Part shown: positions 10,090-20,769 of the stretch, in pieces
Position numbering within the stretch: the stretch's first letter is position 1
Layout of the letters: every line of letters starts with the position of its first letter
Assembly (NCBI RefSeq): GCF_000340215.1
Contig: NW_006921533.1
Span: forward strand, 63,616-127,615
Length of the DNA: 64,000 nt
Source: Pseudocercospora fijiensis CIRAD86
Lineage: Eukaryota; Ascomycota; Dothideomycetes; Mycosphaerellales; Mycosphaerellaceae
Reading direction: 5' to 3'
Program-made: the position numbers and the translations under genes
The notes under the pieces: model-generated
What the model was told of the DNA's origin: nothing
Database searches by the model: none
What the model saw: the letters and a program-made list of their open reading frames with translations, nothing else

Positions 10090-11396
10090 TTTTTTCGACT
10101 AATTAGAAGGTTAGCCTATAGGGGTAGCGTTAGCTACTAAGAGATACTTTCGGTGCTTAGCGGTAGTACGGTCGACTTAGGCCTAATTCCTAGGTTTGTC
10201 GTATTAGCCTAGTAGATAGCTAGTACTATCGCAATTAAAGTACTTTAATCTAGTTAGGAGGTTGCTATAGCTACTATTAGTCGAGCGGTTAGCGTTGTAA
10301 GGATACGAGCCCCTTCTACGGCCCCTATTACGGCCTCCTCTATATAGCCGTCGGCTACGGCCTCTTCTACGGTTATTGTTACTATTCCTATTGTTAGTAT
10401 TGTTGTTTTAGTAGGACCCTTAGCTATTGCCTCCGCGGGCACTACGATTGCCGCGGTTAGTACTAGCTAGTCGGATCCTCGATTCTAGTCGTTACTAGAG
10501 CTAAATAGCCCGCTCGGCTATTTCTACTTCGACTATAAATTGAATGCGTATTAGGTTAGCCTATTCGAATACACGACGGCGGTCCAATTTAAGGACTAAT
10601 TCCTATCGTAATTTAGGGCGTATTTCGGAAATCTAGATAGAGTCGGTCTTAGCTAGTAAATCGTCCTCGAGGGTCTTTAAATAGGCCTTAAATAAACGGG
10701 CTAATTAATTAGTCTTTTACTTAGCCCGAAGGTACTAGTCCTAAGCGTATTATTGCCTTAGTATAGGGTTTCTAAGGGTGTCTAGTATAATAGTTTTGTA
10801 GGTTTGCTACTAAACAGCGGTCTAATTAGTAAGGGAGTTAAAGTGGTTATCCTAGGTACGCTTTAGGTCTCTATTAATATATTACATAGCATAGACGACT
10901 AGCGAATAGTCGTCTAGTAGGGCCCTTAGTATATTCCGCTAGTTCAATTTACAATTACGTATATAATTATTGTACTGCTTGCAGCTAGAGCTATTAAATA
11001 CGGTACAGTCCTTAAGTTTAGCATCCTTCTTCTAGACTAGGACTAATAGTAAGGAAGGCCCTACTATCGGCTTAGTGTTAGTTGTTAGGGCTTCCTATAG
11101 GCGGCGGATCTCGAGGAGATTATCCTTTAGCTATTATTCCTAACGCAAGGTAGTAAGCCTGTTCTAAGTAGCTTCTTAAAGTCTCGCTACTAGCTAGGGG
11201 CTAAAGGCTAGTTAGCTATATCGTCGATTAACAATATTGTTAAGTATATCGTTAATAGGCAACTCTAGGTCGTTACCTAGAACTATAGGTTCTTCGGTAG
11301 GCCTAGTAGTAGGCTCTCTAGCAGTAGGCTCTTTAGTAGGAGGCACTTTAGTAGGTGCTTTAGCAGGCACTATGCTACTAGCGTTGTTATTGCTAG
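10090..11396 (-). pseudogene. Gypsy-A gag, main part
   Basis: Minus-strand frame from the Gypsy-C insertion point. It has a Pro/Thr/Glu-rich N-terminal region (VPPTKEPTAREPTTRPTEEP, about 11360-11300), a helical capsid region, a Gly/Arg/Asn-rich basic linker (10440-10290), and a degraded CCHC zinc knuckle near 10250-10197 (KYFNCDSTSYLLG, Cys and His replaced by Tyr as RIP predicts). The first codons lie at 18305-18365. Joining at the CGCTA duplication keeps the frame (ASS then ASNNN). Gag packages element RNA in virus-like particles. Confidence 0.8.
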
Positions 11397-11401
11397 CGCT
11401 A

Positions 11402-11747
11402 TATTACGGATCTAATTAGTTAGAGTCCTTATATAATCTTAGAGCGACGCTAAGACTAGTAGGCTAAGCTATCGCTCTATCTTACTAGGAGCGATAGGAG
11501 CGGTCGAGAGCGACAGCGTCGCTTACGTCGCTTACGACTACAGACAAGATATCTCCTTTGTATTTAGGAACGCCGGAATGCCCTTATAGCTCGAGGCGTT
11601 CAACTTATATTACCTACTTACTAATTAGAATTACCTTTATACTAATTATTCTGTCTCTGCCTCCCGCTTGTATTAGCCTCTCTAAAGAAGCCTCGGCTTA
11701 TACGTAATAAGAAGTTACTTAACGATCTGTCGCGAGTAACTGTAATA
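11402..11747 (+). repeat. Gypsy-C 5' LTR
   Basis: 346 bp, begins TATTACGG (TGTTACGG before RIP), ends GTAATA. It has an inverted repeat CTATCGCTC / GAGCGATAG around 11467-11495. Confidence 0.95.
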
Positions 11748-11829
11748 CTTTAAACGCCCTTAGGATAAGTGCCTTATTATAAGTCGGAAGGGGAACTCCC
11801 GCCCCTAGCGAGATAGGCAGTACTCGACG

Positions 11830-13745
11830 TACTACCTCTAGTACTAGCAATGCACTAGGAACCTATACCGGAAACGATTCTCTTAAGATCGGAAAGCTAG
11901 ACTTTTATTACGGCGACCGAGACAAGTTCGATACCTAGGTTAGCTAGATAGATATGTATTTCATATTTAACTAGGTTTAAGATAACTTAAAGCTAGTCTT
12001 CGTAACGACGTTTATACGAGGCAGGGCTTAGCATTAGGTTAAACTATTTCTTAGGACCTATCTAGATAGCAACGGGACCGACAATTCGGATAGAATCTTC
12101 GTAAGCTACGAAAATCTTAAGCGTACGATAAAGAAGGTCTTTAGATCTTCTAACGAAGTTGCTACCTCAGTTAGGGTTATCTAATATTTAACTTAGAAGG
12201 GGTTATATACCGATTACGCCGCTAAATTTTAGGAATACGCCTAACTTACGGATTAGGACGACGAAGCTCTTATAACAATATATCGGCGAGGTCTTAAGGA
12301 TAACGTTAAAAACGAGCTTATACGCGACGGTAGAAAAATAGATAATATAGGAACATTAGTTAAAGTTACAATCGATCTCGACGATAGGCTCTACGAACGA
12401 GCTTTAGAACGACGTTACGATTCTAAGACTTCTAGAAAAGCTAGTTATACTCCTAGATACGATAATAGACGAAACTATAGTACTTACGATAAACTAAAGG
12501 GGAACAACTACTACGGTGCGTAACTAATAGAGCTAGACGCTACCTAGAAGGGTCGAGCAATTAAAGGAAGAAAAGGCAAGAGTTCGCCTAAGAAAGTAGG
12601 AAAATTGACTTGCTATACGTATAGCAAGGAAGGCTATATAGCATAGAACTGCCGCGGCAAGAATATAGTACGACGCGAACAGTTTAATATAATATAACGA
12701 AAGGACTCGGGCAGAGAAGGCTACCGAATAGTAGTAGAGCTATACTCTATTAATAACGCGCCGAGGACCTACGTAGAGGTCGTAAAGAAAGAGCTATAAC
12801 AAATCTGTATAATAGCACGACGATAAGAACCTGTATATAGAACCCTTTACTAGAGATTCTATTACGACGACTAATACTAAATTCATTATTCTACTAAAGT
12901 AGAAGTAGGATTCTTCCCTTAGATTAGGCGACTTATACGAGAAGATACGAAATCCTAGTTAGAAGAAGAAACGATTAATAAATCTTACTTAGATGCCGAC
13001 GATAAAGAAAACCGAGATCCGGAAGCTTTATTCCCTCCCGGGGAGGAGTTAGGAGCTATCCTAGAAGTACCGGAGTCCTCTTAGTAAGAGGAGGAATAGT
13101 AAGAAGATTTAGAAGGAAGTCTAGATACCGAGGAAGAAACTACGAATAAAGAAAGTAAAGACGAATTCGGGATTAACGACGATACGATCCTTACGTTTAT
13201 AATAGATGTACCTATAGCAGCGCGAACAATCGCCTTATATCTAGTACGCAAATACGAGGAAATGTTTCTAAAGGTTAACGGACAATAGAAGGTCGATCCT
13301 ATCTAATTTGATTATTTCTAGATAAGCTTACGGGCAAAATTCTAGAATGACCCCCGGATACCTATAGACTATACGTACTATAACTTTATTACGGAGCGAG
13401 TACCGATAGGAAGTATAATTACGCCCTACGGATACGTCCTACCCGACGAAAGGACGATTATTACTTAAGATATACGTTAGACGGTCTAGCGATTAAATTA
13501 GCAATACCGAAAGGCTATAGTAGCGTAGGGACGGGATGTATATAACGATACCCTCGAGGAAAAATTATATACCGAAGAAGCACGAACGGTAGGACTACGG
13601 ATCCGTAACTAGTTAGAACAACGTTAGGCTACTAATTAGTCGGGAAACGGACTAACTCTCTAGATTAGAGCGTTCTAAGAGAGTTCCTTAATACCGAAAG
13701 CGCTTAAGCATTAACAGCAGTCTTCCGTATAAAAGTTATCGTTAA
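11830..13745 (+). pseudogene. Gypsy-C gag
   Basis: Capsid region from about 11882 (LKIGKLDFYYGDRDKFDT) through a helical core (KNELIRDGRK). A zinc knuckle at 12602-12660 reads CYTYSKEGYIA*NC, a CX2CX4HX4C motif with the second Cys and the His turned to Tyr by RIP. After it the same frame continues for about 1 kb as an acidic, Glu-rich segment (DADDKENRDPEALFPPGEE) to about 13745. The following protease is in the minus-one frame relative to gag and overlaps its end, so pol was probably made by minus-one frameshifting. The start codon is not identifiable. Confidence 0.8.
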
Positions 13746-16700
13746 CGGGTACCCGACGAGTACATTAATAGATTCCGGAGCGAGCGGGAACTTTGCCTCC
13801 GAATTATTCGTTAAAAGCCGAGGGATCGTAACCCGAAGCAGAAGAGAAGGAGCGTATAAACTTATAGTAGTAGATAGGTTACCGCTACCTAGTATAGAAC
13901 GAGAAACGATACCGTTACTACTAGCTATCTAATAGCACTACGAGGAGATTGTCTTAGATATTACTAATATAGCTAGTTATAACATTGTATTAGGTATACC
14001 TTAGTTAAGAAAGTATAACCTAGTCGTAGACTAGAGGAAAGGAGTACTTACATTTAAGGAATGCGACTATATAATCGGCATTCAACCTATATAGCGGCAG
14101 CGTTCGTAGGTAGATAAGATTAACAAACGTAGGGCGACTCGTAAGACGTTTACGTCGACAGGAATTACGGAGAACCGTATTCAACCCGGATCGACACTAC
14201 CGTTAGGTTAGGAGGGTTATAATAATAATTACGGGAAGGATAGAAGTTATACGCTATCGAAGAATAAAACTAGAATCTCGGACCTAGACATTCCTAAAGA
14301 GTATAGTAAGTAGAAGCGACTCTTTAAAGAGGAGAGAGGCAAGGCAGCCTTACCTAAATACTAACTATAGGATTATAAGATACACTTATAGCCTAGGAAA
14401 GAGCCTCTATAGGGACCCTTATACGCAATGTCTAAGAAAGAGCTTAAAACCCTAGACAAGTAGCTAAAAGAGAAATTAGAAAAAGGCTAGATATAGAAGT
14501 CGACATCCTCGGTAGCCTTACTAGTAATATTCGTTCCGAAAGCCGGATTAGACGAAGGACGGCTAGTAGTCGATTTTAGACGACTTAACGATATTACAAT
14601 TAAGAATCGGTACCTACTACCGAACATCGAAGAAATATAAGACCGATTAACTAGATTAGACTAGTATACGAAGATTGACCTACGCGATGCGTTTTACGCA
14701 ATACGTATAGCAGCTAGATACGAATAGATAACAGCATTCCGAATAAGATATAGGCTTTACGAATTCTTAGTTATACCTATAGGACTTATAAATGCCCTAG
14801 CGTTATATTAAGACCTTATAAACGAAGTCCTCCGAGACCTTCTAGACGTATACGTTATCGTATATATAGACGATATCTTAGTCTATACTAAGGGAGCTCT
14901 CGCGGACTATATACGAATAGTATAGGACGTCTTTAAACGATTTACTTAAGTAGGATTTAAGACTGCACCTAAGAAATGCGAATTCTTTAAGAAGGAAGTT
15001 AAATTCCTAGGATTTATTATTAGCACTATAGGAATTAGGATCGATCTAGAAAAAACTAAGTTAATATAGGAATAGCTAACGCCTATATGCGTTAAAGACG
15101 TATAATTATTCCTAGGATTAGCTAACTATAATAGAAAATTCATCGAGGGCTACTCTAAGAAAGCGGCACCCCTTACGGAGCTTATAAAGAAAGATAAGAA
15201 ATAGAACTAGAGTACGAAGGAAGACAAAGCGTTTAGGCAGCTAAAGAAGCAATGCGTTTCTACGCTAACGCTACGATTATTCGATAGGAATAAGGCGGTC
15301 TAGATAGAAACAGACGCGTCGGATAGGGCTATAGGAGCATGCCTTATATAGGAGCATAACGGGAAACGATACCCGGTAGCCTATTACTCGAGAAAGATAT
15401 TACCCGCGGAATAGAACTACGACATCTATAATAAGGAGCTACTTGCAATAGTTATATTACTATAATACTAGCGAGTATACGCGGAAGGAGTACTAAGTCT
15501 TACGATTCTTTCTAATTATAAGAATCTAACTTACTTTACTACGACTAAAGTACTAACCCGAAGACAGGCCCGCTAGTCGGAGCTACTAGGATAGTACAAG
15601 TTCGAAATCCGCTATACCCTAGGACGCGAGAACGGACGAGCCGACGTACTAAGCCGCCGTAGCGACTATATAGAGGGTTACGAACTAGTGCAATAGCAGA
15701 TATTAAAAGTAGACTAAGACGGAAGCCTTAGTGCTAACACAAAAGAATTCAACTACATTATACGAGTTCTTTAGGATATAGAAGAACAGTTTCTAATCGA
15801 ATATAGGAAATACTAAGTACCTAAGGAACGAGTTACAGAGTATATACGACAACACTACGACGGACTAGAAAATAGACACCCTAGAGTTTTAAAAATAATA
15901 GAACTAGTTAAGCGAAGCTTCGGATTCCTATATATACGACAACGAGTTCTAGAATATATTAAGAAATGTCTACAATATTAGCGTAATAAGGCTAATAGAC
16001 ACGCTAGATATAGACATATCTAATTTAGGACGCTACTAGATAAACTATAGGACGAAGTTATAATAGACTTTATTACGAAACTACCGAAGTCTAAGGATCC
16101 GGTTATAGGACATAGCTATAACATAATACTTATTATAGTCGATAGGCTTACGAAATATATACACTTCATTCCTACTAACGAAGCAAGTACGGTAGAGCAA
16201 CTCGGATACCTCGTACTAGATAGACTTGTACGATACTACGGATTTCTAAAGACCTACGTTACGGATAGAGACAAGCTCTTTATATCAAACTACTAGAAGA
16301 CGCTTATAGCGATACTTAGAATTAAGCACAAGCTATTAACGGTATACTATCTATAGACAGACGGCTAAACGGAAGTTAAGAATTAGGCCTTAGAGGTATA
16401 CTTACGGCACTACGTCAATTACGTATAAAACAATTAGGCATCGCTATTGCCTATAGCACAACTTATACTAAACAACTAACAATCTAAGACTACGAAAGAG
16501 ACACTATTCTTCGCTAATTTTAGGAAACATCCGTAGCTGTTCGGGGAATAGTATTTACAGCATCTATACGCGGATAAAGCGATAGTCGCTTTAGAAGACT
16601 TAAAGCAGGTGCATAAAGAATTGCAAAGGGCAATTGCCGAGTCTTAAGAAAAGATTACGGGACTATATAATGCTAAACGAAAAATAGTACCTTAGCTAAA

Positions 16701-17100
16701 AAAGGGGGATAAGGTCTACCTCCTAATAAAGAATCTAAAAACCCGGAGATCGACTAAGAAACTAGACTACGTTAAAGTCGGGCCATTTTTGATTAATAAG
16801 CCTAAAGGACTAGTTAATTACCGACTTAAACTACCGGACGACGCGAAAATCTACCTAGTATTCTATATCTCTATACTAGAACCTACAGACGCCGAAACAC
16901 CGTATTAAGAAACATTTCACTTCTAACCTAAGGAAGAAAATAAGTTTAAAGTCGAGGAAATCCTAGATTAGTAAGGTTAGAAATACCTTATTAAATAGAA
17001 AGGATACCTATATTTAGAAAACACCTAGGAACTAAAAGAAAACCTATAGAACTATTAGCAGATAATTAAAAAATATCAAAACCGGACAAAAAAGAAATAA
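13681..17100 (+). pseudogene. Gypsy-C pol: protease, RT, RNase H, integrase, chromodomain
   Basis: One frame from about 13681 to TAA at 17098-17100. The protease active site TLIDSGASGNF (13762 on) is intact. RT motifs KIDLRDAF (about 14671) and VYIDDILVYTK (14860-14893) keep all three catalytic Asp; their GAC codons are not in a TpG context and so escape RIP. RNase H ends near 15660 (ENGRADVLSRR). The integrase zinc-binding part keeps its His pair (HYDGLENRH, about 15853) but one Cys is Tyr. Catalytic Asp are seen in IDFITKLP (about 16058) and VTDRDKLF (about 16257). The chromodomain is at 16951-17073 (FKVEEILD, KYLIK*KGY, ENT*EL). Confidence 0.92.
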
Positions 17101-17429
17101 CTAGTATAGGAATTAAACCTACGACCTCTTAGACCCTATCGATTATAGCGCCTTAGAGTTCTTAACGACCTAGGGTAGTATAGCTCGAGGAGCGGGGACT
17201 CTAATAGCGTACCTAGCAACTATGTCTTTTGTAGCTAAGAATTATACTACTAGACTAACTAGCTAGAAGATAAAATAGATAGGAAACATTGAAAATATAT
17301 ACCTTTAGGATACTAGACTCTCGGCACTCCTACTAGGGATTTTAGAGATAGGCTAGGATGTCCTATCTAGACGACTCTAGTTATAAGGCGATATCTATAA
17401 TCGGCTATCTAGGGGAAACGGCTCGTTAG
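17101..17429. other. Gypsy-C pol to antisense-ORF spacer
   Basis: About 330 bases with no supportable gene. It is presumably the shared 3' untranslated region of pol (plus) and of the antisense frame (minus). Confidence 0.5.
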
Positions 17430-17945
17430 TAGGCAACGAGAATATTATCGGCTCTATAGGCGAAGAGCCTAGCTCTCTTTTAAGCTCCTCCGCCTATTAA
17501 ATAGAGGCTTCCTCTACCTTAAGAGCTTATATCTCCCGATTCTCCTTTATATATAGCGACTTGCGTAAGCGACGGACCTTTACGCGATGCTCGAAAAGCT
17601 TCCGCGTAAGGAGGTCCTCCTCCTCTTCGGCTACTTCGAGATCTTTAGCTATCTTTAGGCGCGCCTTCCGGATTTTTTTATACTCTATACGAGTAACTTG
17701 TATATTATAGGACTAGCCGTATAGGGCGTACTCGGAGTAGCGACCGGAACGAAGATCGACTTTATAGGGTTTACCGGCCTGTTCGTAATAAAAGTAGCGG
17801 ATCGGCATTTCGAGGCAGTCGGCGAGGATATTATTTGCGATATTTTCCTTACGCTAGCGAGAAGACAAATCCTTAGATAACTTTAGTATAACAAAGAAGT
17901 TAGAATTAGAAAGTCCCGGAATAAGGGACTATTCCGCTTAAGGAG
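17430..17945 (-). pseudogene. antisense coiled-coil ORF of Gypsy-C
   Basis: Minus-strand frame of about 170 codons lying antisense between pol and the 3' LTR, with only a handful of stops, all fitting Trp/Gln. Order: FFVILKLSKDLSSR, then a conserved-looking block (YYEQAGKPYKVDLRSGRYSE, then YALYG*SYN), then a long charged coiled-coil (RKARLKIAKDLEVAEEEEDL, then RKLFEHRVKVRRLRKSL). I recall similar GK.Y.VD.RSGR.SEY..YG-plus-coiled-coil proteins as abundant hypothetical proteins in fungal genomes, but cannot confirm that here. No enzyme motif is seen. It probably starts just inside the 3' LTR boundary, so its promoter may lie in the LTR. Role unknown. Confidence 0.7.
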
Positions 17946-17953
17946 GGGGATAG

Positions 17954-18299
17954 TATTACGGATCTAATTAGTTAGAGTCCTTATATAATCTTAGAGCGAC
18001 GCTAAGACTAGTAGGCTAAGCTGTCGCTCTATCTTACTAGGAGCGATAGGAGCGGTCGAGAGCGACAGCGTCGCTTACGTCGCTTACGACTATAGACAAG
18101 ATATCTCCTTTGTATTTAGGAACGCCGGAATGCCCTTATAGCTCGAGGCGTTTAACTTATATTACCTACTTACTAATTGGAATTACCTTTATACCAATTA
18201 TTCTGTCTCTGCCTCCCGCTTATATTAGCCTCTCTAAAGAAGCCTCGGCTTGTATATAATAAGAAGTTACTTAACGATCTGTCGCGAGTAACCGTAATA
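17954..18299 (+). repeat. Gypsy-C 3' LTR
   Basis: 346 bp, pair of 11402-11747, followed by the target duplication CGCTA. Confidence 0.95.
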
Positions 18300-18304
18300 C
18301 GCTA

Positions 18305-18365
18305 CTAGCGGCAGCACGGTTATTGTTTCGTAATAAACCGGCTATTATAAGGGGCGATACTAATA
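18305..18365 (-). pseudogene. Gypsy-A gag, N-terminal codons
   Basis: Minus-strand codons (LLVSPLIIAGLLRNNNRAAA) that continue in frame into 11396 once Gypsy-C and one CGCTA are removed. The start codon is probably an ATG turned ATA by RIP near 18360. Confidence 0.65.
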
Positions 18366-18617
18366 ATATATTATTAGCCCCTAAGATACGGATATAGCGG
18401 AATTGGTAGATATCGGCTTAGTATGCTTAACTTAGTATAATAGGCCGTATAGAAGGCCTTACTTAATAATTGGTACGGTTGTTTTAATAGAATAGTACGT
18501 ATAGGTCCTATTCTTCGGGCGTAATATAGTTAAATCGATAGTTTTCGTAGCTATACCGCTAAAAGCTTGAAATAAGGACTATCTAGCTACTGCCCTTAAA
18601 GGGTAGATCGAATACTA
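18366..18617 (-). other. Gypsy-A 5' leader with candidate primer-binding site
   Basis: About 250 bases between gag and the 5' LTR. Immediately next to the LTR the element strand reads TAGTATTCGATCTACCC (18617-18601). With TAG taken as RIP-altered TGG this suits a tRNA primer-binding site, though the tRNA cannot be named. A tRNA A-box-like stretch is noted separately as rejected. Confidence 0.5.
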
Positions 18618-18813
18618 TATAAGAAGGGTATATTAGTAGGTAGATAGGGTAGTAGTAGGTATAGGTAGTATTCGATAAGGATCTAGAAGGAGAGGGAGGA
18701 AGGCAGGCAAGTTAGCCTATTACTAAGCGCTAAGCCCTGCCTAAGGCACTAAGACCCTAGCTTTACTTAGCCTAGTTACATGCTAATCACGTATAGCCTC
18801 TTTAGCCCTAATA
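18618..18813 (-). repeat. Gypsy-A 5' LTR
   Basis: 196 bp, pair of 4746-4941, about four transitions apart. Confidence 0.85.
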
Positions 18814-19212
18814 CACTCTACCTTATCCTATCTTATTACTATAACGAGTTTCTCGACTTTCGACTTTGCCTTATCCTTATCTAGGATCTTCTATTAGTCG
18901 TCGTTTAATAGTACAATTTTAAGCGTCTTAAAGAGGGCTCGGATCGCGATTTAAACTATATAAGCGAGGTAGGGAAACTTCTATAGAAATATAACTAGTA
19001 ACGACGTCGGCTCCGATTTAATAGGGCTAGGGCTATTACTAGGCTTCTCTTTATCGTTATCGTCGTACGTATTATCGTACGTATCCGGAATCGTAGTAAG
19101 CTTAATATTCGGAAGATTAAGCTAGATTATAGACCTTATAATCTCCTCTACGTACTCGACCCTATCGATATAATTAGTAATTTTAAAGATATATACGAGT
19201 GAATTATATATA
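18814..19212 (-). pseudogene. hAT transposase, middle piece
   Basis: Lies between Gypsy-A (left) and Gypsy-B (right). Minus-strand frame: FKITNYIDRVEYVEEII, an acidic linker (DNTYDDNDKEKPSNSPSPIK), then the hAT landmark FPYLAYIV*IAIRALFKTLK, matching the family's (R/K)F.C.AH..QL..KA segment with His turned Tyr, and KSKVEKLVIVI. It joins in frame to 46872-47437 when Gypsy-B and one ATATA are removed. Confidence 0.82.
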
Positions 19213-19399
19213 TATTACGGGTAAGTAACGCGTTCGCAGATGCTAGATATAAGACTTAATAGGTTCGATAAAGAGCTAAGTCTATCTACGTAAATCCGAA
19301 TAGTTTTGTACGGTACGCTAAGCGCTAAGTAGTAGGTTAGAGTCGCGTAGGCCGAATGCCTAAGGCTAGCGCTTTCTACCTAGGGCGTAGCCCTTTATA
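19213..19399 (-). repeat. Gypsy-B 3' LTR
   Basis: 187 bp, pair of 46685-46871. On the element strand it starts TATAAAGGGC (TGTAAAGGGC before RIP) and ends CGTAATA. A polypurine tract, GAGGAGGACGGGGG on minus, lies just inside it (about 19403-19416). Confidence 0.9.
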
Positions 19400-20769
19400 T
19401 TACCCCCGTCCTCCTCCTCTTCCTTAGCGGGGATAGAAAGCCCTCCGTAGTTTCTATTGCTATTACTTTATCCGTTAGATCTATACCTATCTAAGCTTCC
19501 CTAGAGTAACGCGCTCGTAGTTTCCTCCTTTACGATCGGGATTTCCGCTACTTTCCGGTCGGGGTTGCCGTACCTAGGGTTTTAACGACTATAACTTTCT
19601 TTACGACTACTAAACCGCGCTCTTTTACCTGCTTACCGCCTTCTAGAACGCGCCGTAACTACGCTTTTAAACGCTTTACTTATAATCGCGCTTTCCGTTA
19701 CTTTCGCGACCTTTACTTCGGCGTCGCTTTCTAGGAGTATTAATATTTCCCTCTTCTTCTTCTTCTTCTTCTTTTCTTTATATATACCTCTACTACTACT
19801 ACTACTACTACTACTAATACCGCAAGTCCCTCCCTTTCCTCCTCGGTTCCCTTCGTAAAATTAACTTAACCTAGATAGCTCGTCGAATTTACTACGTTAG
19901 TTGCTATAACTCCGGTAAAGACTACGCCGACTAATCTATAAGGTTTTTATTCGATTTGTCGTAGGGTCCGCTAACTTTTTTTAAGCTCGCTAGCTCGAAG
20001 GCTTACGCTAATTACGCTCGTAAGAGAATTGCTTACGCCCTACTATAAGTTATCGCGATTCCCGTACCGAATCTCTCGCTAACTATTTAGTCCTTAAATA
20101 GCCTACGTAGCCTATACTAGCTATACCCGCGCGACCCGCGCTAATATCGCCGAGAAGCACTCCGAGCTTCTTAAGGTTCTTAAGGTATAGAAAGCTCTTA
20201 AGTCTCTCTAGCCGTAGGGGTTATTATCTAGGTAAGATTCCCTATTTCCCGCGATAAAACCCTCGCTAACCGTTTGTTTTAGTGCTATCGCCTCGGAGGT
20301 AACAAACACCGTCGCTAATATCGTAGCTTAATAGACTTAGACGTAAGTTCCTCGCTACCCTTCGACTTTCTCTCGCTAACCTCTCTTTTTTAGTAGCGTT
20401 CCGACTACCCTCTATCTTAGTAACAATCGTCTAAGTCCGCTAGAGGAGTAAAGGTTTCCGTAGGTTTTCTAGTAGGCTCTAGGTAGTTTCGGATATATTA
20501 TTATTATTTTTGTTATAGTCCTAAGGTAACCTTCTAATTTTAGGTAGAGACCCGATACTTACTTATAAATACCTAAATAAAATTCTTCTTAACTCTAAAT
20601 TATGTTTCTCTTCTCTAGTATTCTAGTAAACCTAAGTCTAATAAGTTAGTAAGAAAATCTAAACTCTAGAAGTTAGTAAAAGTCCCTAGAATCTATAAAC
20701 CCGTTACTCCGCTAAAAAAACTCTAGGTTGCTATATTATTTCTTCCGTTTTACTCTCTTCTCCTAATCT
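19400..20769. other. Gypsy-B region between chromodomain and 3' LTR, unassigned coding traces
   Basis: 1.37 kb. On plus, a frame near 20120-20350 has protein-like runs (SELLKVLKV, KPSLTVCFSAIASEVTNTV) with stops only at Trp/Gln sites. On minus, a different frame near 19790-19560 also looks protein-like (ILILLESDAEVKVAKVTESA). I cannot decide which is real and recognise neither. By analogy with Gypsy-C, an antisense (plus) ORF is plausible. Two trinucleotide tracts occur at 19751-19817. Confidence 0.35.
19751..19817. repeat. microsatellites (CTT)n and (CTA)n
   Basis: About eight CTT units at 19751-19774 and about nine CTA units at 19790-19817. The CTA run could be a RIP product of a CCA (or, read on minus, TGG) repeat. 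Confidence 0.9.

Larger units (their letters stand above)
11402..18299 (+). mobile_element. Gypsy-C, Ty3/gypsy chromovirus with antisense ORF, plus strand
   Basis: Two 346-bp LTRs (11402-11747, 17954-18299) with a perfect 5-bp target duplication CGCTA at 11397-11401 and 18300-18304. Total 6.9 kb. Internal order: gag, protease, RT, RNase H, integrase, chromodomain, then an antisense frame before the 3' LTR. A polypurine tract (AAGGAGGGGGA) ends at 17951. LTRs differ at about nine sites, all transitions in CpA/TpG contexts, so the copy was probably nearly identical at its two ends when RIP acted. Confidence 0.95.
4746..18813 (-). mobile_element. Gypsy-A, Ty3/gypsy chromovirus, minus strand, interrupted by Gypsy-C
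   Basis: Bounded by 196-bp direct repeats (4746-4941 and 18618-18813) that differ at about four positions, all transitions. Between them on the minus strand lie gag, protease, RT, RNase H, integrase and a terminal chromodomain, the Ty3 order. After removing Gypsy-C (6.9 kb) it is about 7.2 kb. The flanks read CTCTC on the left and CACTC on the right, a 4 of 5 match, so the target duplication is imperfect. Insertion into the hAT gene is supported by the transposase frame being found on both sides. Confidence 0.85.

Noticed and set aside
10254..10442. Open frame of 62 codons
   Set aside because: Other-frame shadow of the Gly/Arg-rich Gypsy-A gag linker.
11237..11419. Val/Leu/Gly-rich 60-codon plus-strand frame
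   Set aside because: Antisense shadow of the Pro/Thr-rich Gypsy-A gag N-terminus, running into the Gypsy-C LTR.
18390..18430. tRNA-like A box (TAGCGGAATTGG)
   Set aside because: No B box, no acceptor-stem pairing, and it lies in the Gypsy-A leader.
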